64,000 nucleotides of DNA, taken from positions 1 through 64,000 of the forward strand of contig CAJGCF010000001.1 of the NCBI GenBank assembly GCA_904501865.1. Reading direction: 5' to 3'. Shown here piece by piece: positions 53,715 through 63,943 of the stretch. Position 1 is the stretch's first letter; the number at the start of each line of letters is the position of its first letter. The stretch is from an uncultured Clostridia bacterium. Lineage in GTDB: Bacteria; Bacillota; Clostridia; Oscillospirales; CAG-272. Below the pieces are notes generated by a model, which worked only from the letters and a program-made list of their open reading frames with translations, was not told the origin of the DNA and searched no databases. Both the position numbers and the translations under genes were made by a program.

Positions 53715-56240
53715 TCAGTGACATTCGTACCACGTATCTCCGCTTTGTGCCTCTACCTTGAGCGGCACGTTGAGCTCTACAGCGTTTTCCATCTCAGACG
53801 TCAATATTTCCAACACCTTCTCCGCGTGTTCTCGGGGACACTCCACGAGAAGCTCGTCGTGCACCTGAAGCAACAGACGTGCTCCAAGCCCGCTATCCTT
53901 AAGACGTCTATCAGTATTTATCATAGCAATCTTTATGATGTCGGCACTACTGCCTTGTATAGGACTGTTTCTTGCCACTCTCTCTCCGAAATTACGGAGC
54001 ATTTTATTCGCCGCCGCAAGCTCGGGAATATATCTTCTGCGAGAAAACATCGTAGTGGTATATCCGTTCTCCTTGGCGTCGGCTATGGTCTTTTCAAGAT
54101 AAGTCTCGATACCACGATAGCTTGAAAGATAACTGTCTATATATTCCTTAGCCTTAGCGCGTGATATCTTAAGGTCGTCAGCAAGAGAAAAATCTCCCAT
54201 TCCGTAAAGGATTCCGAAGTTGATGGCCTTCGCTCTCTTTCTCATCTCCACCGTTACCTCGTCCGGTGATACGCCAAAGACACGGCAAGACGTAGCGGTG
54301 TGGATATCCTCCCCCGACATAAACGCCGCGCACATGTGCTCATCGCGAGCGAGATGCGCGAGCACTCGTAGCTCTATCTGCGAATAGTCCGCGTCGATAA
54401 GCACGTAGTCGGGGCTTTGAGGCGTAAAATATTTTCTGAATCGCCTTCCCGCCTCTGTTCTTATGGGGATATTCTGCAGGTTGGGATTTATCGAGGAAAG
54501 GCGTCCCGTTGCCGTGCCCGTCTGCTTGAATGTGGTATGCAGACGTCCATCCTCGCCGACAGCCTTGAGCAGACCGTCCACGTACGTGCCCTTGAGCTTG
54601 GTCATTTGTCTGTATTCAAGTATATCGTCTATTATAGGGTGATATTTGCGCAGTTTTTCAAGAACATCGGCATTTGTGGAGTATCCCGTTTTAGTCTTTT
54701 TGCCCGATGGGAGCATAAGCTTTTCGAAAAGCACCTCCCCAAGCTGCTTTGGGGAGTTTATATTGAACTCCTCTCCCGCTGCCATGTATATTCTTGATTC
54801 AAGCGCCGACGCTATTTCATCAAGCTCATAACCGTACTTTTCGATTCCCTCGCAGTCAATACGGCAGCCCTCTTTCTCCATATCGCAAAGCACCGCCGCC
54901 AAGGGCATCTCTATATCGTAAAGCAGAGCCTTCTGTCCGCTCTCCTCAAGCCTGTCCTCTATTTTTTTCCACATTCTCGCGACGTAGAAAGCGGAAGGTA
55001 CCGTCTCGTCCGCTATCTCGCCGAGATAGGTAGCACAAAGACGCTCAATTGTGTAGGCATTTTGGTTTGAGTCGTCCACGTATGCTCCGAGCATTACGTC
55101 AAAGAAGCATGAGCGCCAATGTATGCCATACTCCTCAAGAGATTGATATATCCGTTTGCAATCAAGGCATACTATTCGTTTGGAATCAAGGATATCTAAA
55201 AGCGACGCGTCAGGTGAGTTTATAACAAAAATACTCTTTTCGTCACTAAATGTTGCGGTGTCATTTTCAAAATCAAAAGCGTAGACTTCACCGTCAAGCT
55301 TGCCGATATCCGAGCTCTCAAGATCTACGACATCGGGATGAGCATTGCTCTGTGCTACGGCAGACGGTTCGTCCTTGTCAAGACCAAGCCTTTTTATTGC
55401 TCCGAGAAGCTCATAGCGAACAAATAACTCCTTGGTCTTATTGCGGTCTATTCCGTGATTTGAGATATTATGAAGGGATATTCCAAGAGGCACGTCGCGA
55501 ATTATGGTGGCGAGCTGCTTGGACATATACGCACTGTCTCTGCCTGCCTCAAGCTTTGCCTTGGTAGACGCACCCAATGCCATAGTGTCCAGATTTGCGT
55601 ACACGGAATCAATATCTCCCTGCTCTGCTATGAGCTTAAACGCAGTTTTCTCTCCTATTCCCGCGACTCCGGGAATATTATCCGAGCTATCCCCCATAAG
55701 TGCCTTTACGTCAACGTACTGAGAGGCACGAACACCGTATTTTTCAAAAAAGGCGACTTCGTCAAAGGTGACCGTGTCGGTATTTGTAGCCAAAAGCACT
55801 CGGGTCTTGTCGGATATCAGCTGGAGCGAGTCTCGGTCTCCCGTCAGGACGTACGCCTCGGTCTCATCCTCGCAACACTCTGCCATTTTGGACAGTGTTC
55901 CGAGGATATCATCAGCCTCGTAGCCTTCGAGCTCAAGCACGGATATTCCCATAGCCCGACATATCTCCTTTGCCACAGGAAACTGCTTTATAAGGTCGTC
56001 GGGACTCGGCTTCCTGCCCGCCTTGTACTCCGAATACATACCGTGTCTGAAGGTGGGTGCCTTCAGGTCAAACGCAACGGCTATATAATCGGGATTGATT
56101 GTCTCGATTTGCTTCAATATAACATTAACAAAGCCAAATACGGCATTGGTGGGAAATCCGTCCTTGGTAGACAAAAATCTTATTCCGTAAAACTGGCGAT
56201 TTAGTATACTGTTTCCGTCTATGCACAGTAATTTTTTCAT
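53715..56240 (-). CDS. polA: DNA polymerase I, mirror copy
   Basis: Identical 841-residue protein to 33605-36130 with the same motifs A, B and C. Confidence 0.85.
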   Translation of the reverse strand: MKKLLCIDGNSILNRQFYGIRFLSTKDGFPTNAVFGFVNVILKQIETINPDYIAVAFDLKAPTFRHGMYSEYKAGRKPSPDDLIKQFPVAKEICRAMGISVLELEGYEADDILGTLSKMAECCEDETEAYVLTGDRDSLQLISDKTRVLLATNTDTVTFDEVAFFEKYGVRASQYVDVKALMGDSSDNIPGVAGIGEKTAFKLIAEQGDIDSVYANLDTMALGASTKAKLEAGRDSAYMSKQLATIIRDVPLGISLHNISNHGIDRNKTKELFVRYELLGAIKRLGLDKDEPSAVAQSNAHPDVVDLESSDIGKLDGEVYAFDFENDTATFSDEKSIFVINSPDASLLDILDSKRIVCLDCKRIYQSLEEYGIHWRSCFFDVMLGAYVDDSNQNAYTIERLCATYLGEIADETVPSAFYVARMWKKIEDRLEESGQKALLYDIEMPLAAVLCDMEKEGCRIDCEGIEKYGYELDEIASALESRIYMAAGEEFNINSPKQLGEVLFEKLMLPSGKKTKTGYSTNADVLEKLRKYHPIIDDILEYRQMTKLKGTYVDGLLKAVGEDGRLHTTFKQTGTATGRLSSINPNLQNIPIRTEAGRRFRKYFTPQSPDYVLIDADYSQIELRVLAHLARDEHMCAAFMSGEDIHTATSCRVFGVSPDEVTVEMRKRAKAINFGILYGMGDFSLADDLKISRAKAKEYIDSYLSSYRGIETYLEKTIADAKENGYTTTMFSRRRYIPELAAANKMLRNFGERVARNSPIQGSSADIIKIAMINTDRRLKDSGLGARLLLQVHDELLVECPREHAEKVLEILTSEMENAVELNVPLKVEAQSGDTWYECH

Positions 56241-56281
56241 GCATCTGCTCCGTTTCCTGAACTTTTGAATCTCTGCATAAA

Positions 56282-56311
56282 ATTATAACACAAATCCGCC
56301 CAAATTGTCAA
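56282..56311 (-). promoter_or_regulatory. polA promoter, mirror copy
   Basis: TTGACA, an 18-bp spacer and TATAAT; mirror of 33534-33563. Confidence 0.78.
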
Positions 56312-56420
56312 CAAAATGCCCGAAATTTTAATTTTTTATACTCTGCTCGTTTTATTCTTCAAGCCTGAAAATCACTCGTCCAGAATCCACAAAAAATTAT
56401 AAAATTTTTGACTTTTGTTA

Positions 56421-56449
56421 TTGACATTACAAATTTGATATGATATAAT
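56421..56449 (+). promoter_or_regulatory. Lipoprotein promoter, mirror copy
   Basis: TTGACA, a 17-bp spacer and TATAAT; mirror of 33396-33424. Confidence 0.8.
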
Positions 56450-56518
56450 TGACTTATAGTTGAAAATATCCAGACGATTAAAAAATAAACGTCCCGACGG
56501 ACTTATCAGGAGGCAAAA

Positions 56519-57232
56519 ATGGCAAGAAAAATTTTAGCGATACTTTTGGCACTTTTCATAGTTACATCTTTCTGCGCTTGTAACAATGGAGAAGAAAATA
56601 CAACTGATGGCAACACTATAGATATTTCTACCGAAGATCCTAACGATACTGGCGATTCCGACGACTCTGATACAGAGACAGACGACACAAGCGCAGGTGC
56701 GGACCCCGGTGAGCTTGATTATACTGAACTCACAGGCACAGTATACGTGGTCAACCCTTCCGCTGCAGTTGCTCTTCGTGACGGTGAGTACACCTGGCTC
56801 GCAGAGGTAAAGTCCGGAACAGAGCTCCAGAGAATCGCAATCAGCACCAACGAAAGATGGAGCAAAGTAATATACGACGGTGAAGAGGTTTACATCGCTA
56901 CAAGAAACCTTACCACCTACAATGCGGATGACAACGACTTTTCCGAGGTGTCAAAGACTCTCGTAGCAAAGGTAGCTATAAATGTACGTGTTACTCCTCA
57001 GGTTCCCGACGGAACAAAGAATGACGCTGAAAGCGCACTCAACGTTGTAGGTCAGATAGCTGTTGGGGCTGAAGTCAAGGTAGTTGCTGAGGACGCAGAG
57101 CTTGGTTGGTACAAGATCGAGTTTGCCCCTGCCGATGGCTTTGAGATAGCAGAAACCGTTGAGGGATATTCCTACGAATTCTTTATCAAGGCTGACCCCT
57201 CATTCTTCGAGGCAGAAACAAAAGCCGAATAA
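56519..57232 (+). CDS. SH3-domain lipoprotein, mirror copy
   Basis: Identical to 32613-33326 (237 residues, lipobox-like FCAC, acidic spacer, two SH3-like segments). Confidence 0.78.
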   Translation: MARKILAILLALFIVTSFCACNNGEENTTDGNTIDISTEDPNDTGDSDDSDTETDDTSAGADPGELDYTELTGTVYVVNPSAAVALRDGEYTWLAEVKSGTELQRIAISTNERWSKVIYDGEEVYIATRNLTTYNADDNDFSEVSKTLVAKVAINVRVTPQVPDGTKNDAESALNVVGQIAVGAEVKVVAEDAELGWYKIEFAPADGFEIAETVEGYSYEFFIKADPSFFEAETKAE

Positions 57233-57244
57233 TTAAATGTAATA

Positions 57245-57278
57245 AAAAAACGGAGAGGTGTGTGCCTCTCCGTTTTTT
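57245..57278. terminator. Bidirectional terminator, mirror copy
   Basis: Same 14-bp stem as 32567-32600, between the converging lipoprotein and flavin-reductase-like genes. Confidence 0.82.
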
Positions 57279-57279
57279 A

Positions 57280-57912
57280 TCATTTTTGCTTTGTGCTTTT
57301 TTTCTGTGTTCCCTTTTTGGTGGAAGGAGTCGCGTGAGTCTTCAACGTCTTTTTCTTTTTGTCAGTAGAAAATCCGAATCTTCCTATCTTCTTTCCAAGC
57401 TCAAAATACTCTCCATGAGCAAACGCGGCAAGTCCCGCGCGGGCAAGGTCGAGCTTGCCGTCCTTGTTTATAAGAGCCTCGTCAACGTTTACCGCAACGA
57501 TATCCGCCATAAACATATCGTGAGTTCCAAGCGGTATTATCCCTGTGACCTTACATTCAAGGGAAAGCGGACATTCCGATATTATGGGACAAGATACGAC
57601 CTGTGCCGCCTCCTTGGTAAGTCCGCATTTTGCAAATTTATCAACCTTTGCTCCCGTGTATATTCCGCAGTAATCCGCATGCCTTATAAGGCTTGACGGA
57701 GTAAGATTGAGAACAAACTCCCCGCTCTCCTTTATTATGTTGTAGGAATGTCGCGACGGCCTTATCGATATATAGGTTTTTGGAGGTATGGTGTTGACAA
57801 TTCCCGTCCACGCCACCGTTATGATATTTGACCTCTCCATATCTCCACAGCTTACCATCACGGGAGGCAGAGGGGCTATCAGAGCTCCGCCCTTCCATTT
57901 TACTTTAGACAT
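57280..57912 (-). CDS. Flavin-reductase-like protein, mirror copy
   Basis: Identical to 31933-32565 (210 residues with the Lys-rich tail). Confidence 0.82.
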   Translation of the reverse strand: MSKVKWKGGALIAPLPPVMVSCGDMERSNIITVAWTGIVNTIPPKTYISIRPSRHSYNIIKESGEFVLNLTPSSLIRHADYCGIYTGAKVDKFAKCGLTKEAAQVVSCPIISECPLSLECKVTGIIPLGTHDMFMADIVAVNVDEALINKDGKLDLARAGLAAFAHGEYFELGKKIGRFGFSTDKKKKTLKTHATPSTKKGTQKKSTKQK

Positions 57913-57941
57913 AAGTACCTCTTAAAGTTTTTATTTACCAC

Positions 57942-57970
57942 ATTGTATCACAAAGGGGCAAAAATGTCAA
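57942..57970 (-). promoter_or_regulatory. Flavin-reductase-like promoter, mirror copy
   Basis: TTGACA, a 17-bp spacer and TACAAT; mirror of 31875-31903. Confidence 0.75.
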
Positions 57971-57998
57971 TAAACTGATAAAAAATTGCGCACGGGTA

Positions 57999-58027
57999 TT
58001 GAAATGGCTAAGCTTTGGTGGTATAAT
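57999..58027 (+). promoter_or_regulatory. Aminotransferase promoter, mirror copy
   Basis: TTGAAA, a 17-bp spacer and TATAAT; mirror of 31818-31846. Confidence 0.75.
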
Positions 58028-58061
58028 CTAACTATGATCTGATTGATTGGAGATTACGGTT

Positions 58062-59270
58062 ATGACGTATAAATTTTCAAATAAAATAGCCAACCTTAAG
58101 CCCTCGGCGATACGTGAGATACTCAAAGCACCCACAACTCCCGACACTATATCCTTTGCGGCAGGAAATCCCACGCCCGAATCCTTCCCCGTTGAAGATA
58201 TGGCACGAATATCCGCCGAGATATACAGGGATTCTCCAAGCCTTGCACTTCAATACGGGGCTACTGACGGCTATACTCCCCTGCGTGAGCTCATAGCAGA
58301 AAGGCAGAAGAAAAAATTCAACATAGGAAGATCCGTCTCGGACGGTGATGCCTTTGACGATACGACTATCATAGTATCGGGCGGTCAGCAAGGCATCGAG
58401 CTTGCCTGCAAGGTATTCTGCAACGAGGGAGACGCGGTGATATGCGAAAACCCGACCTTTATAGGCGCGCTAAACGCTTTCCGTTCCAACGGCGCGACAC
58501 CCGTTGGAGTTACACTTGAGGACGACGGTATAAATATAGACGAGCTTGAAAAAACCATAAAATCAACGCCCAACGCCAAGCTCATCTACGTTATACCCAA
58601 TTTTCAAAATCCCGCAGGAATATGCACGTCCTACGAAAAACGGGTCAAGATATACGAGTTGGCAAAAAAATACGGACTTATGATTCTTGAGGATAACCCC
58701 TACGGCGAGCTCCGCTTTGCCGGAGAGGACATTCCTTCTATAAAGAGTATGGACGAGGACGGCATAGTTATATATTGCTCTACGTTTTCAAAGATACTTT
58801 CGGCAGGAATGAGAGTGGGCTTTGTCATAGCACCCGATGAGGTTGCCTCTAAAATGGTGGTATCCAAGCAGACAAGCGACGTTCATACAAATCTATTTTT
58901 CCAGATGCTCTGCTACAAATATATGACAGAATGCGACCTTGACGGACACATCGACGACATACGTGCGATATACAGACACAAGTGCACGCTTATGCTTGAC
59001 GCGCTTGACAAATATATGCCAAGCGAGATAAAATTCACTCGCCCCGAGGGCGGTCTCTTTATCTGGTGCACCCTGCCCCATGGAGTCAATGCCAATGCGT
59101 TTATAAAATCCGCCACCGACAAAGGTGTGCGAATAGTCCCCGGGGCTACCTTCAACTGCGACACGGAGGCTCCGTCACAGTCCTTCAGGCTTAATTACAG
59201 CACTCCTTCTGACAAGCAGATACTTGAAGGCATAAAGCTCCTTGGCAATATCGCGAGAGAATTTATCTGA
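58062..59270 (+). CDS. Class I aminotransferase, mirror copy
   Basis: Identical to 30575-31783 (402 residues, PLP Lys near 244). Same start choice, the ATG with GGAG upstream. Confidence 0.83.
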   Translation: MTYKFSNKIANLKPSAIREILKAPTTPDTISFAAGNPTPESFPVEDMARISAEIYRDSPSLALQYGATDGYTPLRELIAERQKKKFNIGRSVSDGDAFDDTTIIVSGGQQGIELACKVFCNEGDAVICENPTFIGALNAFRSNGATPVGVTLEDDGINIDELEKTIKSTPNAKLIYVIPNFQNPAGICTSYEKRVKIYELAKKYGLMILEDNPYGELRFAGEDIPSIKSMDEDGIVIYCSTFSKILSAGMRVGFVIAPDEVASKMVVSKQTSDVHTNLFFQMLCYKYMTECDLDGHIDDIRAIYRHKCTLMLDALDKYMPSEIKFTRPEGGLFIWCTLPHGVNANAFIKSATDKGVRIVPGATFNCDTEAPSQSFRLNYSTPSDKQILEGIKLLGNIAREFI

Positions 59271-59276
59271 AATCTA

Positions 59277-59305
59277 TTGACAAATCAAAATATTTGATTT
59301 ATAAT
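59277..59305 (+). promoter_or_regulatory. trpS promoter, mirror copy
   Basis: TTGACA, a 17-bp spacer containing the AATCAAA/TTTGATT dyad, and TATAAT; mirror of 30540-30568. Confidence 0.8.
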
Positions 59306-59307
59306 GT

Positions 59308-59529
59308 AACAAACCGATGAAAAGGATTAGTAAGCATTTTACCTATTGCTCAGAGAGCCGCCGTTGGTGTGAGTGCGGTCAACAAAAAATGCCGAATGGA
59401 CCTTTGAGGGCAAACAGAAAACGCTCAGGCGTAAGTATGGGAGACGTTGGCAGCGTTAATGCTTTTATGAGGAGGCTCTTGCCTCGAATCGTGGGTGGTA
59501 CCGCGGATTCACGTTGATTGTGTCAATTC
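59308..59529 (+). ncRNA. T-box leader of trpS, mirror copy
   Basis: T-box core TGGTACCGCGG at 59496-59506 and the GAATGGACC specifier candidate; mirror of 30316-30537. Confidence 0.85.
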
Positions 59530-59567
59530 GTCCCCGACAGAGAAAAGCTCTGTCGGGGACTTTTTAT
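59530..59567 (+). terminator. T-box attenuation terminator, mirror copy
   Basis: 13-bp stem followed by TTTTTATTT; mirror of 30278-30315. Confidence 0.83.
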
Positions 59568-59598
59568 TTCAAAAAATATACAAAGTGAGGAATATATT

Positions 59599-60600
59599 AT
59601 GTTTCAAAACACTCCTGTTTCCTTCTCGGGTGTTCAACCGAGTGGTAATCTTACTATCGGAAATTATCTCGGCGCGATAAAGAATTTTTCCGCGTATTCC
59701 GAAAAATACAAATGCTTTTACTGCGTTGTTGACGAGCACGCTATCACGGTTCGTCAGGTGCCCGCAGACCTTCGCCGCCGCACATACGAGACCTTAGCTC
59801 TCTACATGGCTTGCGGTCTTGACCCCGAAAAAAACACTCTTTACGTTCAGTCACATGTTAAGGAGCACGCTGAGCTTGCATGGCTGCTCAACTGCTTCAC
59901 AGGCTTTGGTGAGCTTTCAAGAATGACGCAATTCAAGGATAAGTCGCAGAAGCACGCTGACAACATCAACGCGGGACTATTCACCTACCCCGTGCTTATG
60001 GCGGCAGATATTCTACTCTATCAGACAGACGTAGTTCCCGTGGGTATAGACCAAAAACAGCACGTTGAACTCTGCCGCGATGTCGCAACTCGATTCAATG
60101 CCATATATCCCGATACCTTCACCATTCCCGAACCAATTATGGCAAAAAATGGCGCTAAGATAATGTCTCTCGCCGACCCCACAAAGAAAATGAGCAAGTC
60201 CGACGAGAACACTAACGCCGTCGTCTATATTCTTGACGACCGTGACACGATAATCCGCAAATTCAAACGCGCCGTTACCGATTCCGACACCTGCGTGCGA
60301 TATGCCGAGGGCAAGGACGGCATAAATAATCTTATGACCATTTACTCTGTATTTACAGGTAAAACGCTTGATGAGATTGAGCGTGAGTTTGACGGCCGAG
60401 GCTACGGAGACTTCAAAATGGCAGTTGGCGAGGTCTGCGCGGATGCGCTCGCTCCCGTTCAGCAAAAGTTCGATACATTTATGTCCGACAAGGCTCAGCT
60501 AGAAGCACAGATGAAGAAAGGTGCGGAGGAAGCTTCCTTCGTCGCTCGCCGCACACTCTCTAAAGTACAGAAAAAGCTTGGATTTGTGCAGGTGAGATAA
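59599..60600 (+). CDS. trpS: Tryptophanyl-tRNA synthetase, mirror copy
   Basis: Identical 333-residue protein to 29245-30246. Confidence 0.85.
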   Translation: MFQNTPVSFSGVQPSGNLTIGNYLGAIKNFSAYSEKYKCFYCVVDEHAITVRQVPADLRRRTYETLALYMACGLDPEKNTLYVQSHVKEHAELAWLLNCFTGFGELSRMTQFKDKSQKHADNINAGLFTYPVLMAADILLYQTDVVPVGIDQKQHVELCRDVATRFNAIYPDTFTIPEPIMAKNGAKIMSLADPTKKMSKSDENTNAVVYILDDRDTIIRKFKRAVTDSDTCVRYAEGKDGINNLMTIYSVFTGKTLDEIEREFDGRGYGDFKMAVGEVCADALAPVQQKFDTFMSDKAQLEAQMKKGAEEASFVARRTLSKVQKKLGFVQVR

Positions 60601-60669
60601 AAAGACGATTTCGGGGATGAGATTGGGCAACCGAATGTGCACGTAATAATGACGCATATATAAAACGTA

Positions 60670-60698
60670 CTGACTTTTTCAGTAGAAAAACGTATAAT
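60670..60698 (+). promoter_or_regulatory. natAB-like promoter, mirror copy
   Basis: CTGACT, a 17-bp spacer and TATAAT; mirror of 29147-29175. Confidence 0.6.
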
Positions 60699-60734
60699 TC
60701 TGTTGAAAAAGCATTACAGAAAGGAAAACTAAAA

Positions 60735-61511
60735 ATGAAGGAACTTATAAAGGTTGAAAATCTTTCAAAAACCTTTAAGCTATCGTCAAAGCAACAAAAG
60801 ATAGAGAAAACCAACGAAAAGGTGCGTCGTGCGGTAAACGATTTATCGTTTGAGGCATACGGAGGCGAAATTTTCGGTTTGTTAGGTCCTAACGGTGCGG
60901 GAAAGACTACTACGCTCCGTATGCTTGCAACACTTATAAAGCCAGATTCGGGTGACGCCCTTGTAGACGGCTACAGCATTGTCAATCAGCCTGCGGCGGT
61001 CAGGTCAAGAATAGGCTTCCTGACAAGTGAGTTAAAGCTTGAGGAATTCTTTACTCCAAACTATCTTTTTGACTTTTTTTCGTCATTACACGGCATCGAG
61101 TCCGAAAAGGCGGCAAAGCGGAAGGCTGACCTTTTCTCACGCTTTGGTATAGATAAATTTGCCGAGGTTAAGGTCTCAGATCTTTCAACGGGTATGAAGC
61201 AAAAGGTTTCTCTTGCCATATCAATGGTTCACGATCCCGATATCATCATATTCGACGAGCCTACCAACGGACTTGACGTGATCACGGCAAAGACGGTTAC
61301 CGATTTTCTTATCTCCCTCAAGGAACAAGGAAAAATTATAATCGTCTCAACTCATATATTCAGTCTCATTGAAAAGCTTTGTGACAGAGTCGGTATAATC
61401 ATAGACGGGAAAATGGTGGTCTGCGGCGCTATCTCCGAGATTTGCGGAGGAAAGGATCTTGAGGACAGATTCTTTGACATATACACGGAGCACGTGGGAG
61501 GTGAGATCTGA
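60735..61511 (+). CDS. NatA-like ABC ATPase, mirror copy
   Basis: Identical to 28334-29110 (258 residues). Confidence 0.84.
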   Translation: MKELIKVENLSKTFKLSSKQQKIEKTNEKVRRAVNDLSFEAYGGEIFGLLGPNGAGKTTTLRMLATLIKPDSGDALVDGYSIVNQPAAVRSRIGFLTSELKLEEFFTPNYLFDFFSSLHGIESEKAAKRKADLFSRFGIDKFAEVKVSDLSTGMKQKVSLAISMVHDPDIIIFDEPTNGLDVITAKTVTDFLISLKEQGKIIIVSTHIFSLIEKLCDRVGIIIDGKMVVCGAISEICGGKDLEDRFFDIYTEHVGGEI

Positions 61512-62692
61512 TGAGGATCAATACTATATTCACTATTTTCAAAAAAGAGCTCTCCCGATTCTTCAAGGACAGGCGTACTATGGTTGCTATACTTATGCCC
61601 GGCATCCTTATCTACGTTATATACTCATTTATGGGCGGTGCTATGGGTGATGCCTTTATGCCCGATGATGATTACATTCCGTCGGTCTGTGTGGAAAATA
61701 TGCCCGAAAGCCTCAACGCGCTTTTTACTCAATCAGGGCTTTTCTCGCTGAGTGACGCGGAGAGTGGCAAGATTTCCAAGTATAAGGAATCTATCAAAAA
61801 CGAGGAGCTTGATCTGCTAATAGTATTCCCCGAAAATTTCGACAAAAAGGTAAACGATTACGATATCTCAAGCGGCACAGCAGCTCCCAACATTGAGATG
61901 TACTACAACTCTTCCGCGGTGAACTCTTCCATGGCATATCAGAGTGCGGTCAGTCTGCTTGATTATCACGAATCACAGATGATCAATAGGTTTGACATAA
62001 ACAACGACATCGACACCGTGTTCGACCTCGCTACCGAGGAGGATATGACTAGCATGATATTCTCAATGATCATGCCTATGCTCCTTATAATGCTTCTGTT
62101 CTCGGGATGTATGGCGGTAGCCCCTGAGTCTATCGCGGGTGAAAAGGAAAGAGGTACCATTGCTTCCCTGCTCATAACCCCCACAAAGCGAAGCCATATC
62201 GCGATAGGCAAGATATTGGCTCTCTCCGTTATGGCTTTGATAAGCGGAACGTCGAGCACACTCGGAGTTGTTCTCTCCCTGCCAAAACTTATGGGTGGCA
62301 CGGTCACGCTTGACGGAAGCGTATATACTCTGCTTGATTACACTATGCTTGGCATAGTAATTCTCTCTACTGTCCTGGTGCTCATATCCGTGATATCCAT
62401 TATTTCCGCATTTGCAAAGACCGTTAAAGAGGCATCGTCTTACGTCACGCCACTTATGATAGCATCTATGCTTATAGGTCTTTCGGGAATGTTCGGCGCT
62501 TCGGCAACAAGTCCTGTTTTTTACGCGATACCACTTTACAACAGTGTTCAGTGCATGATAAGCATTTTCTCATTTGACCTCAACGTAGTCAACATTCTGA
62601 TTACCGTTGCCGCTAATGTGGCAGTCACAGGAATAGGTGTGTTTATACTCACAAGAATGTTCAATAGCGAAAAGATAATGTTCAACAAATAA
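61511..62692 (+). CDS. NatB-like ABC-2 permease, mirror copy
   Basis: Identical to 27153-28334 (393 residues), again overlapping the ATPase gene by one base. Confidence 0.82.
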   Translation: MRINTIFTIFKKELSRFFKDRRTMVAILMPGILIYVIYSFMGGAMGDAFMPDDDYIPSVCVENMPESLNALFTQSGLFSLSDAESGKISKYKESIKNEELDLLIVFPENFDKKVNDYDISSGTAAPNIEMYYNSSAVNSSMAYQSAVSLLDYHESQMINRFDINNDIDTVFDLATEEDMTSMIFSMIMPMLLIMLLFSGCMAVAPESIAGEKERGTIASLLITPTKRSHIAIGKILALSVMALISGTSSTLGVVLSLPKLMGGTVTLDGSVYTLLDYTMLGIVILSTVLVLISVISIISAFAKTVKEASSYVTPLMIASMLIGLSGMFGASATSPVFYAIPLYNSVQCMISIFSFDLNVVNILITVAANVAVTGIGVFILTRMFNSEKIMFNK

Positions 62693-62697
62693 GACCC

Positions 62698-62732
62698 TTA
62701 TGCGTCCCTCGCAATATACGAGGGACGCATAA
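62698..62732 (+). terminator. ABC operon terminator, mirror copy
   Basis: 14-bp stem; mirror of 27113-27147. Confidence 0.65.
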
Positions 62733-62821
62733 TTCATTCATGGAATATATATAGTATTTGCACCGAAATACAGACGAAAAGAAATATATGGACAATTAAG
62801 GAGAGACATCGGAGAGATACC

Positions 62822-62841
62822 ATGGTAGAATATTCCACCAT
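62822..62841. promoter_or_regulatory. 20-bp dyad, mirror copy
   Basis: Mirror of the operator candidate at 27004-27023. Confidence 0.38.
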
Positions 62842-62861
62842 ACATAACGCCTCTTACATAA

Positions 62862-62889
62862 ATTATATTACAACCTCCCTGTGTGTCAA
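62862..62889 (-). promoter_or_regulatory. Orphan promoter, mirror copy
   Basis: TTGACA, a 16-bp spacer and TATAAT on the - strand; mirror of 26956-26983. Confidence 0.55.
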
Positions 62890-62914
62890 TATAACAATTA
62901 TTCATTTTATATAA

Positions 62915-63097
62915 CTATAATTGACATCTATATTTTGAGTGTGCCGTACTTTTAGTTTCATTATTTCCTTTCATTTTTACCTCCATAGTTTTGCGGTGTC
63001 AAACCGCTTTTATTATACCATGGAGTTTTCAGCTTGCATATAGCTCGCCGCTTTTTCATTGCTAAAGCTTTTTTTCTTCCCCCAGTAGAACTGGGGG
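62915..63097 (-). mobile_element. IS200/IS605 left-end remnant, mirror copy
   Basis: Reverse complement of 26748-26930, with the same 8-bp-stem hairpin, RBS-masking stem and 19-codon tnpA stub (62915-62974). Confidence 0.6.
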
Positions 63098-63123
63098 TTA
63101 TTTCCACGTCTGAAGGCACCAAG

Positions 63124-63161
63124 AAAAATGACAGAGAATACAAATGCATCCTCTGTCATTT
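63124..63161 (-). terminator. thiT downstream hairpin, mirror copy
   Basis: 11-bp stem; mirror of 26684-26721. Confidence 0.55.
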
Positions 63162-63227
63162 CCCGTCGATAGGTAGCGCATCCTTAAAACTGTCCTTAAG
63201 AATACGCGCCATATGCAACAGGTGCTT

Positions 63228-63282
63228 TTTACTTGGATTTAATTAAGTTTACTTAAATTTTATTAGATTTGTGTTAAGTAAA
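63228..63282. repeat. AT-rich inverted repeat, mirror copy
   Basis: Mirror of 26563-26617. Confidence 0.38.
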
Positions 63283-63294
63283 GTTAATTATTCT

Positions 63295-63885
63295 TTATTT
63301 TTTCATTGGCTTAAGGGTTTTTGGGTCCATAGCCGCGCATATTATCACGGCAAACACTCCCGTAAGCAACGCGTTAGGCAACATATACGACGCGTTGTAT
63401 ACAAGTGAGTATTCCCATACGTTCATTCCCTCAGGCGCGTAGCTTCCCCATAAAATCACACCCGACAAAAAGCTACTGACAAATCTTATCAGGCACACTG
63501 CCACCGCTCCAACGCAATATCCCGCGAGCCTATGCTTGCCGAAGGGTTTGGCAAATATATCTGCCAAGCCTACCACCATAAAGGCTATCATATAGTCAAG
63601 CAATACGCACATAGCAAGTGCCCACCAAGTATTAGCGGGTGGAATGTAAAATCCGAGAAGCATCTGAATCAGGGCATATACGAATCCCGCGCCAAGTCCC
63701 CATGCTGCTCCCCTTCTGTAAGAATAGTACGCTATGGGTAGCATACTCACGGTTATAGTGCCTCCGAAAGGCAAAAGCGCACCGATACCCATAATGGTAT
63801 TCAGCCACACACAGAGCAGCTCTAAAACATAAGCCAGAGCAATTATAAGAGCACCCTCTGTGACACAAAGAATTCTTTTCTTCAT
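63295..63885 (-). CDS. thiT: ThiT thiamine transporter, mirror copy
   Basis: Identical 196-residue protein to 25960-26550. Its riboswitch aptamer would lie past the right window edge and is not visible. Confidence 0.83.
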   Translation of the reverse strand: MKKRILCVTEGALIIALAYVLELLCVWLNTIMGIGALLPFGGTITVSMLPIAYYSYRRGAAWGLGAGFVYALIQMLLGFYIPPANTWWALAMCVLLDYMIAFMVVGLADIFAKPFGKHRLAGYCVGAVAVCLIRFVSSFLSGVILWGSYAPEGMNVWEYSLVYNASYMLPNALLTGVFAVIICAAMDPKTLKPMKK

Positions 63886-63903
63886 TGTGATTTCCTCCTT
63901 AAA

Positions 63904-63943
63904 TAAAAAATTCATCCGCACGAAAAATCACGGTCGGATGAAT
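63904..63943 (-). terminator. TPP riboswitch terminator, mirror copy
   Basis: Mirror of 25902-25941. The aptamer itself falls beyond 64000. Confidence 0.78.
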